64,000 nt of DNA, from contig NZ_JABVED010000003.1 of the NCBI RefSeq assembly GCF_014323725.1, positions 310,001 to 374,000 of the forward strand, read 5' to 3'. Positions within the stretch are counted from its first letter, which is position 1, and every line of letters begins with the position of its first letter. The position numbers were made by a program, and so were the translations under genes. The notes under the pieces are model-generated. The model was not told where the DNA came from and did not search any database. It worked only from the letters and a program-made list of their open reading frames with translations. The stretch comes from Actinokineospora xionganensis (GTDB taxonomy: Bacteria; Actinomycetota; Actinomycetes; Mycobacteriales; Pseudonocardiaceae). Shown in pieces: positions 16,053 to 25,359 of the stretch.

Positions 16053-16891
16053 TGGACAAGTTCTTCGACTTCGAGCTGACCGCCCAGCTGCTCCGCCTCG
16101 ACTTCGTCGTCGCCGCACTGTTCGCCGCGCTCGTGCTCGGCCTGCTCGCGGGCGTGCTCGGACCGCTGATCGTCAGCCGGAACATGGCGTTCTCCGTGCA
16201 CGGCACCAGCGAACTCGCCCTCACCGGCGGCGCGGCGGCCCTGCTGCTGGGCTGGGACACCGGCGGCGGCGCGCTCGCCGGAGCCATCGTCGCGGCGCTG
16301 GTCCTCGGCCTGCTGTCGCGCCGCAGCTCCGACTACGACTCGGTGATCGGGGTCGTGCTCGCGTTCGGGCTCGGCCTCGGCGTGCTGATGCTGTGGCTCT
16401 ACAAAGGGCGGTCGTCGAACAAGTTCGGGCTGCTCACCGGGCAGATCGTCGGCCAGGACTTCGCCAGCCTCGCGCTGCTGATCGGCTGTGCGGTCGGGGT
16501 GTTCGCGGTGCTCGCGGTGATCTATCGGCCGCTGCTGTTCGCGAGCGTGGACCCGGCTGTCGCTCAGGCTCGCGGGGTGCCGACGACGATGCTGGCGTTG
16601 GTGTTCGCGGTGCTGGTGGGTGTGGCTACCGCTTTGGGTGTCCGGACTGTGGGGTCGCTGCTGGTTCTGGCTCTGATGGTCACGCCTGCGGCCGCGGCTT
16701 GTCGGGTGACGGCCAGTCCGTTGCGGGCGACATTGCTTTCGGTGTTGTTCGCTGTTGTCTCGGCTGTTGGTGGGATCGTGCTTTCGCTCGCACCGGGTGC
16801 TCCGGTGAGCGCGTTCGTTACCGCGATCTCATTCTTGATCTACCTGGTCTGCTGGGGAATCAGCCGATCGAGGCGCCAGCTAACCCAGTAG
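16052..16891 (+). CDS. znuB: Zinc ABC transporter permease (ZnuB-like)
   Basis: A 279-residue ABC-3 family permease with about eight hydrophobic segments and the family motif around 'SRNMAFSVHGTSELALTGGA'. The start at 16052 overlaps the znuC stop by one base (TGATG). From roughly base 16560 to the end, codon choice shifts to more T-ending codons (gct, gtt, ggt) than elsewhere in the window, perhaps reflecting relaxed selection or recombination. It overlaps the convergent DUF445 gene by 12 nt. Confidence 0.9.
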   Translation: MDKFFDFELTAQLLRLDFVVAALFAALVLGLLAGVLGPLIVSRNMAFSVHGTSELALTGGAAALLLGWDTGGGALAGAIVAALVLGLLSRRSSDYDSVIGVVLAFGLGLGVLMLWLYKGRSSNKFGLLTGQIVGQDFASLALLIGCAVGVFAVLAVIYRPLLFASVDPAVAQARGVPTTMLALVFAVLVGVATALGVRTVGSLLVLALMVTPAAAACRVTASPLRATLLSVLFAVVSAVGGIVLSLAPGAPVSAFVTAISFLIYLVCWGISRSRRQLTQ

Positions 16892-18106
16892 CAACAGCAC
16901 CTGCAGCTCACCGACCAAGGCTCCGATGGCGGCGCCGACCGCGATCAGTTTCCACTCGTCCTGGCGGAACGCGGGACGCAACAGGCCCTCGTATTCCTCG
17001 CGGGTGAGGCGGTTCATCTTCTCCGCGATGGTGTTGCCGATATCCAGGGCTTTGCTGGCATAGGGCTCGGCCTGCATGGCGGTGTGGTCGAGATAGGTCA
17101 TCGCCTTGTCGGCGGCGGCGTGCTTCATTTCCTGGAAGCGGCGCGTGCCCACCGCCACGGCGACGAATGGCTTGGCGATGCTCGCCTGTTCGTCGACGGT
17201 CTTCTGCACTATTCGCTGGATCATGGTGAGGAGCCGGTCGGACTTCGGGCCGCGCAGGATGCCGTCGATGATGTTCGGGACGGTCATGACCTCGCGGGCC
17301 ACCAAGTCGCCGTACTGGCGGGCGACCTGCAGTCTGCGGCGCTGGAAGACGCCCTGGAACGGGAAGATGCCCAGGACGCGGCGGCGTTCGCGCGGGAAGA
17401 AGACCAGTTTGATGGCCAGCCAGTCGGTGATCCAGCCGATGGTCGCGCCGAAGATCGGCAGGATCAGCGGCTCGTGCGTCAGGGCCCACACGAAGGTCTG
17501 CACCAGGCCGAGCGCGAAGCCGAAGTAGATGCCGCAGCGGGCGATGAACGCCATTTCCGGGCGTGAGATGTCGCGGGTGAGCCGGACCAGTAGTTCCTTG
17601 TCGCGTTCGAGGGCGTTCACCGCTACCTGTTCGACGTCGAGGACCTCGCCGATGTTGGTGCGGACCTCGTGCATGATCTTGCGGACCATCACCGGCGCTC
17701 CCGCCTGGACCTGCTTGATGATCAGGTCCTGGGCCAGCACGGGCAGCATCTCCCACAGCTGCGGGTGGTAGCGCTCCATGATGTCGCGGGCGATCTCGTC
17801 GATCGTCATCAGCAGCGGGCCCTGGATCTGCCGGGCCACCTCGTCCGGGTCGAGCCGGTCGGCGATCTCCTGCGGGTCGATGAGCTTGCCGGTGATCAGC
17901 TGCGCCGACGTCCGGATCATCCGGGCCGAGTTGCGCGGGACCACACCCTGCCAGCCAAGGAACGGGTCCCAGATCCCCACGAAGCGCAGCGGGCGGAACA
18001 TCATCTCGATGGCCGCGCGCTTGGTGATGTAGCCGATGATCGCCGCGATGAACGGCATCGACACGTACACCGGCCAGTGGGCGGCGAAATCGTCGAGGAT
18101 CAGCAC
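16880..18106 (-). CDS. DUF445 membrane protein, copy 1
   Basis: A 408-residue DUF445 protein. An N-terminal transmembrane hairpin carries PFIAAIIGYITKRAAIEMMF, followed by the conserved GWQGVVPRNSARM motif, a long helical region, a central membrane pair (about 195-240, GWITDWLAIKLVFFPRERRR) and a C-terminal helix (LIAVGAAIGALVGELQVLLLL). A GGGAGGG site precedes the GTG start. DUF445 proteins (YheB-like) are inner-membrane proteins of unknown function. It lies 27 nt downstream of a close paralogue, so the pair probably forms one transcript and maybe a hetero-complex. Confidence 0.9.
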   Translation of the reverse strand: MLILDDFAAHWPVYVSMPFIAAIIGYITKRAAIEMMFRPLRFVGIWDPFLGWQGVVPRNSARMIRTSAQLITGKLIDPQEIADRLDPDEVARQIQGPLLMTIDEIARDIMERYHPQLWEMLPVLAQDLIIKQVQAGAPVMVRKIMHEVRTNIGEVLDVEQVAVNALERDKELLVRLTRDISRPEMAFIARCGIYFGFALGLVQTFVWALTHEPLILPIFGATIGWITDWLAIKLVFFPRERRRVLGIFPFQGVFQRRRLQVARQYGDLVAREVMTVPNIIDGILRGPKSDRLLTMIQRIVQKTVDEQASIAKPFVAVAVGTRRFQEMKHAAADKAMTYLDHTAMQAEPYASKALDIGNTIAEKMNRLTREEYEGLLRPAFRQDEWKLIAVGAAIGALVGELQVLLLLG

Positions 18107-18133
18107 GCCCTCCCTTGTCTACCTGTCGGTAGG

Positions 18134-19360
18134 TTAATGCAGCACCAGCAGGACCTGTAGTTCACCCACCAGGAACCCGATGATCGCGCCGACCGCGATC
18201 AGTTTCCACTCGTCCTGTTTGAACGCGGGCCGCAGCAGGCCCTCGTACTGCAGCGGGGTCAGCTGCTGGATCTGCTTGATGATCGTGTTGCGGATGTCGA
18301 GGGCGTCGGTCGCGTAGGTCTCGACGTGGCGCAGCGTGTCCGGGATGCGCTCGATCGCCTTGCGGGCGGCCTCGTGCTTCATCTCCTGGTACTTGCGTGA
18401 GCCCACCGCGGCCACCACGAACGGCTTCGCGATGCTCGTCTGGGTGTCGATCGAGCGCTGGACCTCGCGTTGGATCATCGCGTAGAGCCGGTCGGACTTG
18501 GGGCCGGTCAGCACGGCCTCCATGACGTTGCGGACGGTCAGGATCTCCTTGGCGATCAGGTCGCCGTAGTCATGGGCGACTTCCATCCGGCGCTTCTGGA
18601 ACATGCCCTGCCAGCCGACGCCGAAGAACTTCTTCGGCTGCCGCGGGAAGAAGATCATTTTGAGCGCGAGCCAGTCCGTCAGCCAGCCGGTGAGCCCGCC
18701 GAAGATCGGCATGATCCACGGGTTCTTGGTCAACGCCCACGCGACGAGCTGGATCAGCCCGATGATGAATCCGAAGTAGACGCCCGACATCGCGATGAAC
18801 CGCATCTCCGGCTGCGCGGTGTCGCGGATCAGCCGGTTGAGCATGGCCTTGTCGCGCACCAGGTTGCGCACGGCCATGTCCTTGACGTCGAGCACGTCCT
18901 CGATGTTCGCCGACAGCTCCCGCATCAGCTTCTCGACGATCCGCGGTGCCTCCGCCTGCACCCGGGACAGCACCAGCCGCTGCGCCTGCTGGGGCATCAG
19001 CTCCCACAGGTTCGGCTGGTACTGGGCGAGCAGCTCACGGGTGATCTCGTCGACCGCGCGGGAGATCGGCTCCCGAAGTTCCTCGGTGACCTTCTTCGGG
19101 TCGAGCCGGGCGAAGATCTCCTTCGGGTCGATCAGGTTGGTGGTCATCAACTCCATCGCGGTGGAAGCCATCCGATGCGAGTTGCGCGGGATGACCCCCT
19201 GCCAGCCGAGATACCCGACCCCGACGAACTCCAGCGGCTTGAACATCATCTCGATGGCCGCGCGCTTGGTGATGTACCCGATGATCGCCGCGATGAACGG
19301 CATCGACACATAGATGTGCCAGTTCGCGCCGAAGTCGTCGAGAATTGCCCGCCAGTCCAC
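18134..19360 (-). CDS. DUF445 membrane protein, copy 2
   Basis: A 408-residue paralogue of the downstream gene with the same layout: IGYITKRAAIEMMF, GWQGVIPRNSHRM, a central membrane pair ending GWLTDWLALKMIFFPRQPKK, and a C-terminal LIAVGAIIGFLVGELQVLL. The start is set at GTG 19360 because GGAGGGG lies just before it and the product then has the same length and N-terminus (DWRAILDDF) as its paralogue; an ATG at 19375 would put that Shine-Dalgarno sequence inside the gene. Function unknown. Confidence 0.9.
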   Translation of the reverse strand: MDWRAILDDFGANWHIYVSMPFIAAIIGYITKRAAIEMMFKPLEFVGVGYLGWQGVIPRNSHRMASTAMELMTTNLIDPKEIFARLDPKKVTEELREPISRAVDEITRELLAQYQPNLWELMPQQAQRLVLSRVQAEAPRIVEKLMRELSANIEDVLDVKDMAVRNLVRDKAMLNRLIRDTAQPEMRFIAMSGVYFGFIIGLIQLVAWALTKNPWIMPIFGGLTGWLTDWLALKMIFFPRQPKKFFGVGWQGMFQKRRMEVAHDYGDLIAKEILTVRNVMEAVLTGPKSDRLYAMIQREVQRSIDTQTSIAKPFVVAAVGSRKYQEMKHEAARKAIERIPDTLRHVETYATDALDIRNTIIKQIQQLTPLQYEGLLRPAFKQDEWKLIAVGAIIGFLVGELQVLLVLH

Positions 19361-19491
19361 AACCCCTCCGTCCATCGCGCGAAGTGAGGATCGCACGTAC
19401 CCGGAGTGTCCGAACGGGTGACCGGCCCATTCTGTGACCCGGAATGCTCAGCGGGGTGAGCAGAACGGCAGCGGTGTCAGCTGTCGCGGCC

Positions 19492-20925
19492 CTAAAACTG
19501 GTAATACAAAAACGGGCTGAACGTGCCCGTGGCGACCAGGATCGTGGCCCACAGCAGGCCCGGTCCCATGACCGCCGCCCGCAGCACCATCGCCGTGCGG
19601 CCGCGGGAGGACTCCAGCATGGGGCCGGTGACCGGCGACGCGGGCATGAACAGGATGGCCAGGGCCACCAGCAGCACCACGAGAACCTGGTTGCCCAGTG
19701 CCGCGTCGACCTGGTCGGTGAGGCCGGTGAAGTCGGGAAGCAGCATGTGGCCGATCATCACCAGCGCCTGCCCGAGGTCGGCGGCGCGGAAGAACACCCA
19801 GCCGAACACCACCAGCGTGACCGTCAGCGCCCGCCTGCCGACGCGGCGCACTGGGTCGGTGGGGGCGCGGTCGAGGCCGTAGCCGCGTTCGATGATCAGC
19901 AGGGCGCCGTGGAACATGCCCCACACCAGGAACGTCCAGTTCGCGCCGTGCCACAGGCCGGTGAGCACGAAGACGACGCACAGGTTCCGGTACGTCTTCG
20001 CCGCGCCGGAACGGTTGCCGCCCAAGGGGATATAGACGTAGTCGCGGAACCAGCGCGACAGCGACATGTGCCAGCGCCGCCAGAACTGCGTGATCGTGAC
20101 CGACGAATACGGCCGGGCGAAGTTCTCCGGCAGTCGGAAACCGAGCATCCGACCCAGCCCGATGGCCATGTCCGAGTACCCGGAGAAGTCGAAGTACAGC
20201 TGCAGCGTGTACGTGATCGCGCCCAGCCAGGCCACCGCGAAGGTCATCTGGTCGGCGGGCGTGGCGAAGCACTGCTCGACGAGCGGGCTCAGCGAGTCGG
20301 CGATGATGACTTTCTTGCACAGCCCCAGCGCGAACCGCGGGAACCCCGACGCCACGTCGTCGAGCCGGTGGGTGCGCGGCTGGGGGAGTTGGTCGGCGAT
20401 CTCCCGGTACCGCACGATCGGCCCGGCCACCAGCTGCGGGAACATCGCGATGTAGGTGACGAACGCGACCGGCTTGCGCAGCGCCGGGCGTTCGCCGCGG
20501 TAGATGTCGACCACGTAAGAGATGTGGTGGAACGTGTAGAACGAGATGCCGATCGGCAGCAGCAGGTGGACAACGGGGAAGTCGCCGCCCAGCAACCGGG
20601 CGAACCCGGCCAGCTGCTCGGTCGCGAACCCCGCGTACTTCCACACCACCAGCACCGCGACGTCGAACCCGACGACACCGAAGAGCAGCCTGCGCCGACG
20701 CTTGTGGTGGGTGTCCTGCTCATCGGGTTCGAGGTAGTGCCCGGCGACGAAGTTGACCACCATGCAGGCGAGCAGCAGCAGCGTCGTCGGACCCGCGCCC
20801 GCCGCGTAGAACAGCAGGCTGGCCGCGGCGACGACCCCGTTGCGCCAGTGCCTGGGGGAGAGCAGGACGGCCGCCAGCACCACCGGCGTGAAGAACCACA
20901 GGAACAACGGACTGGCGAACGACAT
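19492..20925 (-). CDS. MBOAT-family O-acyltransferase (AlgI-like)
   Basis: A 477-residue multi-pass membrane protein with the AlgI/DltB-type MBOAT pattern: LPIGISFYTFHHISYVVD, the conserved FDFSGYSDMAIGLGRMLG and FWRRWHMSLSRWFRDYVYIPLGG, and the catalytic His in LTGLWHGANWTF. Members pass acyl groups across the membrane to polysaccharides, teichoic acids or proteins. The usual SGNH/AlgJ partner gene is not adjacent, so the acceptor is unknown. It stands alone, with 130 nt downstream before the DUF445 pair and a terminator of the rlmB unit upstream. Confidence 0.92.
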   Translation of the reverse strand: MSFASPLFLWFFTPVVLAAVLLSPRHWRNGVVAAASLLFYAAGAGPTTLLLLACMVVNFVAGHYLEPDEQDTHHKRRRRLLFGVVGFDVAVLVVWKYAGFATEQLAGFARLLGGDFPVVHLLLPIGISFYTFHHISYVVDIYRGERPALRKPVAFVTYIAMFPQLVAGPIVRYREIADQLPQPRTHRLDDVASGFPRFALGLCKKVIIADSLSPLVEQCFATPADQMTFAVAWLGAITYTLQLYFDFSGYSDMAIGLGRMLGFRLPENFARPYSSVTITQFWRRWHMSLSRWFRDYVYIPLGGNRSGAAKTYRNLCVVFVLTGLWHGANWTFLVWGMFHGALLIIERGYGLDRAPTDPVRRVGRRALTVTLVVFGWVFFRAADLGQALVMIGHMLLPDFTGLTDQVDAALGNQVLVVLLVALAILFMPASPVTGPMLESSRGRTAMVLRAAVMGPGLLWATILVATGTFSPFLYYQF

Positions 20926-21018
20926 CCCTTGGCCCCCTCGACCCCACGACGCCAGCGACCCTAGCCGACCGGCGGGAACCGGCAGTCGGAAGCCAGGATC
21001 CAGTGAGGCCTCTCACGT

Positions 21019-21052
21019 AGGTCCCGTCCTACTGACTTACCGGACAGGACCT
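21019..21052 (-). terminator. Putative terminator of the cysS-rlmB unit
   Basis: Bases 21019-21029 pair with 21042-21052 (11 positions, one C/A mismatch) around a 12-nt loop, located 27 nt beyond the rlmB stop. There is no U-tract. Confidence 0.5.
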
Positions 21053-21078
21053 GAGTTGGATCCCGGCTGCGACGACGG

Positions 21079-22032
21079 TCAGACGCGGCCCGCGGCCCGG
21101 CGGCGGCGCGCCACCTCGGCGAGCACGACACCGGCGGCGACGGAGGCGTTGAGCGACTCCACGCCCGCCGACATCGGGATCGAGATCGTCGCGTCGCAGG
21201 CCTCCTTGACCAGCCGCGACAGGCCCCGGCCCTCGGAGCCGACGACCACGACCAGCGGCGACGTGGCCAGGTGCAGGTCGTCGAGTTCCATCGAGCCGTC
21301 GGCGTCCAACCCGATGATCATCAGGCCCTGGCTCGCCAGCGCCCGCAGCTCACGGGTGAGGTTGGTGGCGATGGCGACCGGGATCTTCGCCGCCGTGCCC
21401 GCGCTCGTGCGCCACGCGACGGCGGTGATCCCGGCGCTGCGGCGCTGCGGGAGCAGCACCCCGTTCGCGCCGAACGCCGCCGCGGAACGGATGACCGCGC
21501 CGAGGTTGCGGGGGTCGGTGACGCCGTCGAGCGCCACGATCAGCGGCGGCTCGTCGGTGGACCGGGCCGCCTCGAGCAGGTCGTCCGGGTGGGCGTACTC
21601 GAACGGCGGGACCTGCAGGCCCAAGCCCTGGTGCATCGCCATGCCGGTCAGCCGGTCGAGTTCCGGGCGCGAGACCTCCAGCACGGAGATGCCCCGATCG
21701 GCGGCCATGCGCACCGCGTCGGCGACCCGGTCATCGGTGTCGATGCCGATCGCCACGTACAGCGCCGTCGCCGGGATCTGGGCGCGCAGGCACTCCACGA
21801 CCGGGTTGCGGCCCGCCACCAACTCGCTGGTGGGCTTGTCCTTCGACCGCTGCTCGCGCTTGGCCGCGGCGTTCGACTTGCGGTACGCGTGATGGCCGGG
21901 GCGCTCCTCGGCCTTGGGCGTCGGGCCCTTGCCCTCCAACCCCTTGCGTCGCTGACCGCCGGAGCCGACGACCGGGCCCTTCTTGGAGCCCGGCTTGCGC
22001 ATCGCGCCTTGGCGTTTGGAATTGCCTGCCAC
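21079..22032 (-). CDS. rlmB: 23S rRNA (guanosine-2'-O-)-methyltransferase, TrmH/RlmB family
   Basis: A 317-residue SPOUT methyltransferase. The first ~65 residues are Lys/Arg/Gly-rich and probably disordered; the RNA-binding substrate domain starts at [15 protein letters not shown] and the knot domain carries [36 protein letters not shown] and [15 protein letters not shown]. It uses AdoMet to methylate a ribose in 23S rRNA. The GTG start is one base after the cysS stop, so the two are co-translated, the same arrangement as Rv3580c-Rv3579c. The specific target guanosine is assumed from the family. Confidence 0.92.
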   Translation of the reverse strand: MAGNSKRQGAMRKPGSKKGPVVGSGGQRRKGLEGKGPTPKAEERPGHHAYRKSNAAAKREQRSKDKPTSELVAGRNPVVECLRAQIPATALYVAIGIDTDDRVADAVRMAADRGISVLEVSRPELDRLTGMAMHQGLGLQVPPFEYAHPDDLLEAARSTDEPPLIVALDGVTDPRNLGAVIRSAAAFGANGVLLPQRRSAGITAVAWRTSAGTAAKIPVAIATNLTRELRALASQGLMIIGLDADGSMELDDLHLATSPLVVVVGSEGRGLSRLVKEACDATISIPMSAGVESLNASVAAGVVLAEVARRRRAAGRV

Positions 22033-22033
22033 G

Positions 22034-23422
22034 TCAGTCCTTAACTGTCCACAACGGACCGCCGGGGGTGTCCTCGACGGCGACGCCCGCGTTGAGCAGG
22101 CGGTCTCGGATCGCGTCGGCGAGGGCGAAGTCCTTGTTCGCCCGTGCTCGCTGACGCTCTTCGAGCAAGTCCTCTACCAGCGCGGCCACCGCTGAACGCA
22201 ACCCGGTGTCCACAGTGGAGCTGTCGCTCCACCGCTCGGACAGCGGGTCCAGGCCGAGGACCTCGGTCATCCCGCGCACCGCGGCGGCTGCCTCACGGGC
22301 GGCGCTCTCGTCGCCGTCATCGAGCGCGGTGTTGCCGACGCGAACGGCGTTGTGCACCGCCGCGAGGGCGGCCGGAGTGGCCAGGTCGGCGTTCATCGCG
22401 GCGACGAACTCGGTGTTCGGCTCGGCGATTCCCACGACCCCGGTGCGCTGGGTGATCTTGCGCAGGAATGATTCTACGCGCTGGTACGCGCGCACCGACT
22501 CCTCGAGCGCCGCCTCGGAGTACTCGATCATGGACCGGTAGTGCGGGCCGACCAGGTAGTAGCGCAGTTCCTGCGGCCGGACCCGGTTGATCATCTCCGG
22601 GATCGACACCACGTTGCCCAGCGACTTCGACATCTTCTCGCCGCTCATGGTGACCCACGCGTTGTGCATCCAGTAGCGCGAGAACCCGTCGCCGGCGGCG
22701 CGCGACTGGGCCTGCTCGTTCTCGTGGTGCGGGAACACCAGGTCGATGCCGCCGCCGTGGATGTCGAACTCCGGGCCGAGGTACATCGACGCCATCGCCG
22801 AGCACTCCAGGTGCCAGCCCGGGCGACCGCGTCCCCACGGCGACGGCCACGACGGCTCACCGGGCTTCGCGCTCTTCCACAGCGTGAAGTCGTGGTGGTC
22901 GCGCTTGCCGCGCAGGGTGGACTCGCCCTGCGTCCAGTCGTCGAGCGGGCGACCGGACAACTCGCCGTAGGCGGGGTATGAGGGCACCGAGAAGTAGACG
23001 TCGCCCTCGGCTGCGTACGCGTGGCCCTCGTCGATCAGCCGCTGCATGAGTTCGACCATCTGGGTGATGTGCCCGGTCGCGCGCGGCTGGATTGTCGGCG
23101 GCAGGCAGCCGAGCACGTCATAGGCCTCGTCGAACGCCCGCTCGTGCGTCGCCGCCCACTCCCACCAGGGCCTGCCCGCCTCGGCGGCCTTGGTGATGAT
23201 CTTGTCTTCGATGTCGGTGACGTTGCGGACCAGCGTGACGTCGTGGCCGGTGTGGGTCAGCCAGCGGCGCAGCACGTCGAAATTCAGGCCGCTGCGGACG
23301 TGGCCGATATGCGGGATTCCCTGGACGGTCGCCCCACACACGTAGATCGAAGCGGCCCCGTCCTTCAGCGGCGTGAACTCACGCTGACCGCGGGTGGCGC
23401 TGTCGAAGATGTGCAGGGACAC
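22034..23422 (-). CDS. cysS: Cysteinyl-tRNA synthetase
   Basis: A 462-residue class I synthetase with [18 protein letters not shown] (zinc Cys and HIGH), the zinc-site segments HLECSAM and [11 protein letters not shown], and [10 protein letters not shown]. It charges tRNA-Cys. It could be confused with MshC, the mycothiol ligase, but the full-length C-terminal anticodon-binding region (ending [20 protein letters not shown]) and coupling to rlmB fit CysS. The gene is promoter-proximal in the cysS-rlmB unit. Confidence 0.95.
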   Translation of the reverse strand: MSLHIFDSATRGQREFTPLKDGAASIYVCGATVQGIPHIGHVRSGLNFDVLRRWLTHTGHDVTLVRNVTDIEDKIITKAAEAGRPWWEWAATHERAFDEAYDVLGCLPPTIQPRATGHITQMVELMQRLIDEGHAYAAEGDVYFSVPSYPAYGELSGRPLDDWTQGESTLRGKRDHHDFTLWKSAKPGEPSWPSPWGRGRPGWHLECSAMASMYLGPEFDIHGGGIDLVFPHHENEQAQSRAAGDGFSRYWMHNAWVTMSGEKMSKSLGNVVSIPEMINRVRPQELRYYLVGPHYRSMIEYSEAALEESVRAYQRVESFLRKITQRTGVVGIAEPNTEFVAAMNADLATPAALAAVHNAVRVGNTALDDGDESAAREAAAAVRGMTEVLGLDPLSERWSDSSTVDTGLRSAVAALVEDLLEERQRARANKDFALADAIRDRLLNAGVAVEDTPGGPLWTVKD

Positions 23423-23490
23423 GGCATTCTCCTGAGGGAAATCAATTCTTACCGGGAAATGGTACGGCTATTGCGGGGGCGACCTGACGG

Positions 23491-24207
23491 TCAGCCCGCG
23501 ATCCCGCATGTTCGCAACGCGCTGATCAGCGCGTCGGGGCGCGCCTGAGTCGGCCGCGGCTCCACCCGCTCGAACCGACAGCCAAGCGCGGCGGCGGCCC
23601 CGTCGGTCTCGACGCTGTCGCCGATCATCAGCGCCCGGGCCGGTTCGACACCAAGGCGGTCGCAGGCCAGCAGGAAGATCTTCGGGTCGGGCTTGACCAC
23701 GCCCTCGGCGTAGGAGAGGACGTATTCGTCGACGAGATCGGCGATACCGTGCGCCTCGAACGCCCCACGCACATCCCACGCGATATTGCTGACGACGGCC
23801 ACCGGGATGCCCGCGTCGTTGAGCAAGCGCAGCGCGTCGGCCGTGTCCGGGTAGGGCGCCCAGGAGCGCGGCGCGCGAATGCGCTCGTAGAGGGTCTCGG
23901 CCATCGCGGGTGTCAAATCGAGCTCAGCCCCGCGCAGTGCGGCGACAAAAACCGCCCGATGCACGTCGGGATCAAGGTCGCGGCGCTCCCAGTCCGCCCG
24001 TAGTGCGGCGGGAAGATGCGCGGATGGCCCGACCGGCGCGGTCAGACTCATGAGCAACGAATCCTGCGCGACCTGATCGAGGGTGGCCCCGTCATTCCCC
24101 ACCAGCCCGTCCACCCACGCGGCACCCGGTTGCAGACGGAACAAGGTGCCGGAGTAATCGAGCAGCACGCCACGGATGGCCACGGCGACCAACTTAGCCC
24201 ATCGCAT
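23491..24207 (-). CDS. HAD-superfamily hydrolase
   Basis: A 238-residue haloacid-dehalogenase-like protein. Motif I reads DYSGT, with Ser where most phosphatases have the second Asp, motif II is VVSNIAWD, motif III Lys is in VVKPDPKIF, and motif IV is MIGDSVETDGAAA. The helical cap lies between motifs I and II. Replacement of the general-acid Asp may slow phosphatase turnover or shift the reaction. The start could be ATG 24207 or GTG 24183, the latter opening directly on VAIRGVLLDYSG. It lies 68 nt upstream of cysS on the same strand. The substrate is unknown. Confidence 0.85.
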   Translation of the reverse strand: MRWAKLVAVAIRGVLLDYSGTLFRLQPGAAWVDGLVGNDGATLDQVAQDSLLMSLTAPVGPSAHLPAALRADWERRDLDPDVHRAVFVAALRGAELDLTPAMAETLYERIRAPRSWAPYPDTADALRLLNDAGIPVAVVSNIAWDVRGAFEAHGIADLVDEYVLSYAEGVVKPDPKIFLLACDRLGVEPARALMIGDSVETDGAAAALGCRFERVEPRPTQARPDALISALRTCGIAG

Positions 24208-24445
24208 CCACAGCGCCCGCCGGTTATCCACAGCCCCGCCGCCACCCCTCTTTTCGACGCCCTTCCCCGATAGACTGGCCAAGGGCAGCCCCCCCAGGGC
24301 GGGTGGGGGTTTGTGCTGGTGGGACGTTGTTTCGCGAATGAGTTGTTGGACGAGCTCGGGTGGGCTGTGGCTGTGAGGCGAGTCGGCGGGCCGGGATGCC
24401 TCAGCGGCTTCGATTCCCTGGCGGGGTGATCGGCGGGCTGGGTGG
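24208..24445. other. Intergenic stretch with G/C-run hairpin
   Basis: These 238 nt hold no credible gene. Around 24284-24320 a run of Cs and a later run of Gs can pair (CCCCCCA with TGGGGG, flanked by CAGC and GCTG), a possible weak terminator for the DUF427 gene. The rest shows nothing recognisable. Confidence 0.35.
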
Positions 24446-25309
24446 TCAGCCGAATTCGAGGGTGTCCGGGTCGGCCGCCGCCTGTTCCTCCGGACGTGAC
24501 CAAGGCGTCACGGGGCGGGGGTGTGGCCTGCCGTCGACGACGAGATCTGTGCGTTCGGCCCAGAAGCAGATGTGGTCGCGGACCGGCTCGGCGTCGTGCA
24601 GGGGGTTTGGGTAGTGCCAGGCGAGGTCCGCGCCCGCGGGGCTGTCGCCCGCCAGCGACAGGTAGGACGCGTGACCCTTGTAGGCGCAGGTCGACTTGGT
24701 GGTGCTCGGTGTCAGGAGCGCCGGCTCCACGTGCTCGGGCGGGATGTACCAGCGCGGCGGCAGGTGGGTCTCCAGCAGCAGCTTCGGGCGGTCGCTCGCG
24801 GCCAGCAGGACGCCTGCGTGCGACACCTCCACCAGGCGTGAACTGGTGAGGACCTCGATCCGCTTGAACGGGTCGTGCGCGTGGCCGACCGTCTCCTGCT
24901 CCTCGGCCCACCAAGAGTCGAAGGCGCCGAAGTCGAGGATCACCATGCCCGCGAGGTCGTGATCCACCGCGACGAAACCGACCTGGGGCAGTGTCACCCC
25001 GTCGACCACGAGATCGACGACCATTCCAGGACAGGTGTGGACACCGAAGTCGCTCGGGCCGACCATCGGCGGCAGAGTCGCGAGGTCCGGCGGCTGTGGC
25101 TGCGGCTCCGTGGGCACGACCTGGCCGCGGATGTCGCCAACCGGCACCGCGTACACCGGGACGAGCCGCCGCGGTTCCCACACCAGGATCGCGGCCGAGG
25201 TGTCGACCACGACCGAGTCGGCGACGCGGGCGCGGGTCCGGAACGGCACGGGCTCGTAGCGCAGGTCCGACACCGCCGAACCCAGATGGTGCTTCATCCG
25301 TAGGGCCAT
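24446..25309 (-). CDS. DUF427 domain protein, two tandem domains
   Basis: A 287-residue cytoplasmic protein containing two DUF427 (NTP_transf_9-like) folds. The second, near residues 175-275, has the clearest family sequence: LLLETHLPPRWYIPPEHV, KSTCAYKGHASYLS and DLAWHYPNPLHDAEPVRDHICFWAERTDLVVDG. The first, at about 25-130, is more divergent (VADSVVVDTSAAILVWEP). The start at 25309 follows GAGGA; upstream extension of the frame is a shadow. The biochemical role of DUF427 is not established. It stands as a single gene between the ispDF unit and the HAD gene. Confidence 0.82.
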   Translation of the reverse strand: MALRMKHHLGSAVSDLRYEPVPFRTRARVADSVVVDTSAAILVWEPRRLVPVYAVPVGDIRGQVVPTEPQPQPPDLATLPPMVGPSDFGVHTCPGMVVDLVVDGVTLPQVGFVAVDHDLAGMVILDFGAFDSWWAEEQETVGHAHDPFKRIEVLTSSRLVEVSHAGVLLAASDRPKLLLETHLPPRWYIPPEHVEPALLTPSTTKSTCAYKGHASYLSLAGDSPAGADLAWHYPNPLHDAEPVRDHICFWAERTDLVVDGRPHPRPVTPWSRPEEQAAADPDTLEFG

Positions 25310-25359
25310 GGGAGGTCCTCTCCTCGCCGTTCGGTCAGTGTCCTCCCGCCGGCGGGGGT

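Noticed and set aside
19444-20964. 506-codon forward frame opposite the MBOAT gene
   Set aside because: Its composition (Arg, His, Gln, Asp, Val) mirrors the antisense of a membrane protein, and the MBOAT motifs on the other strand are complete.
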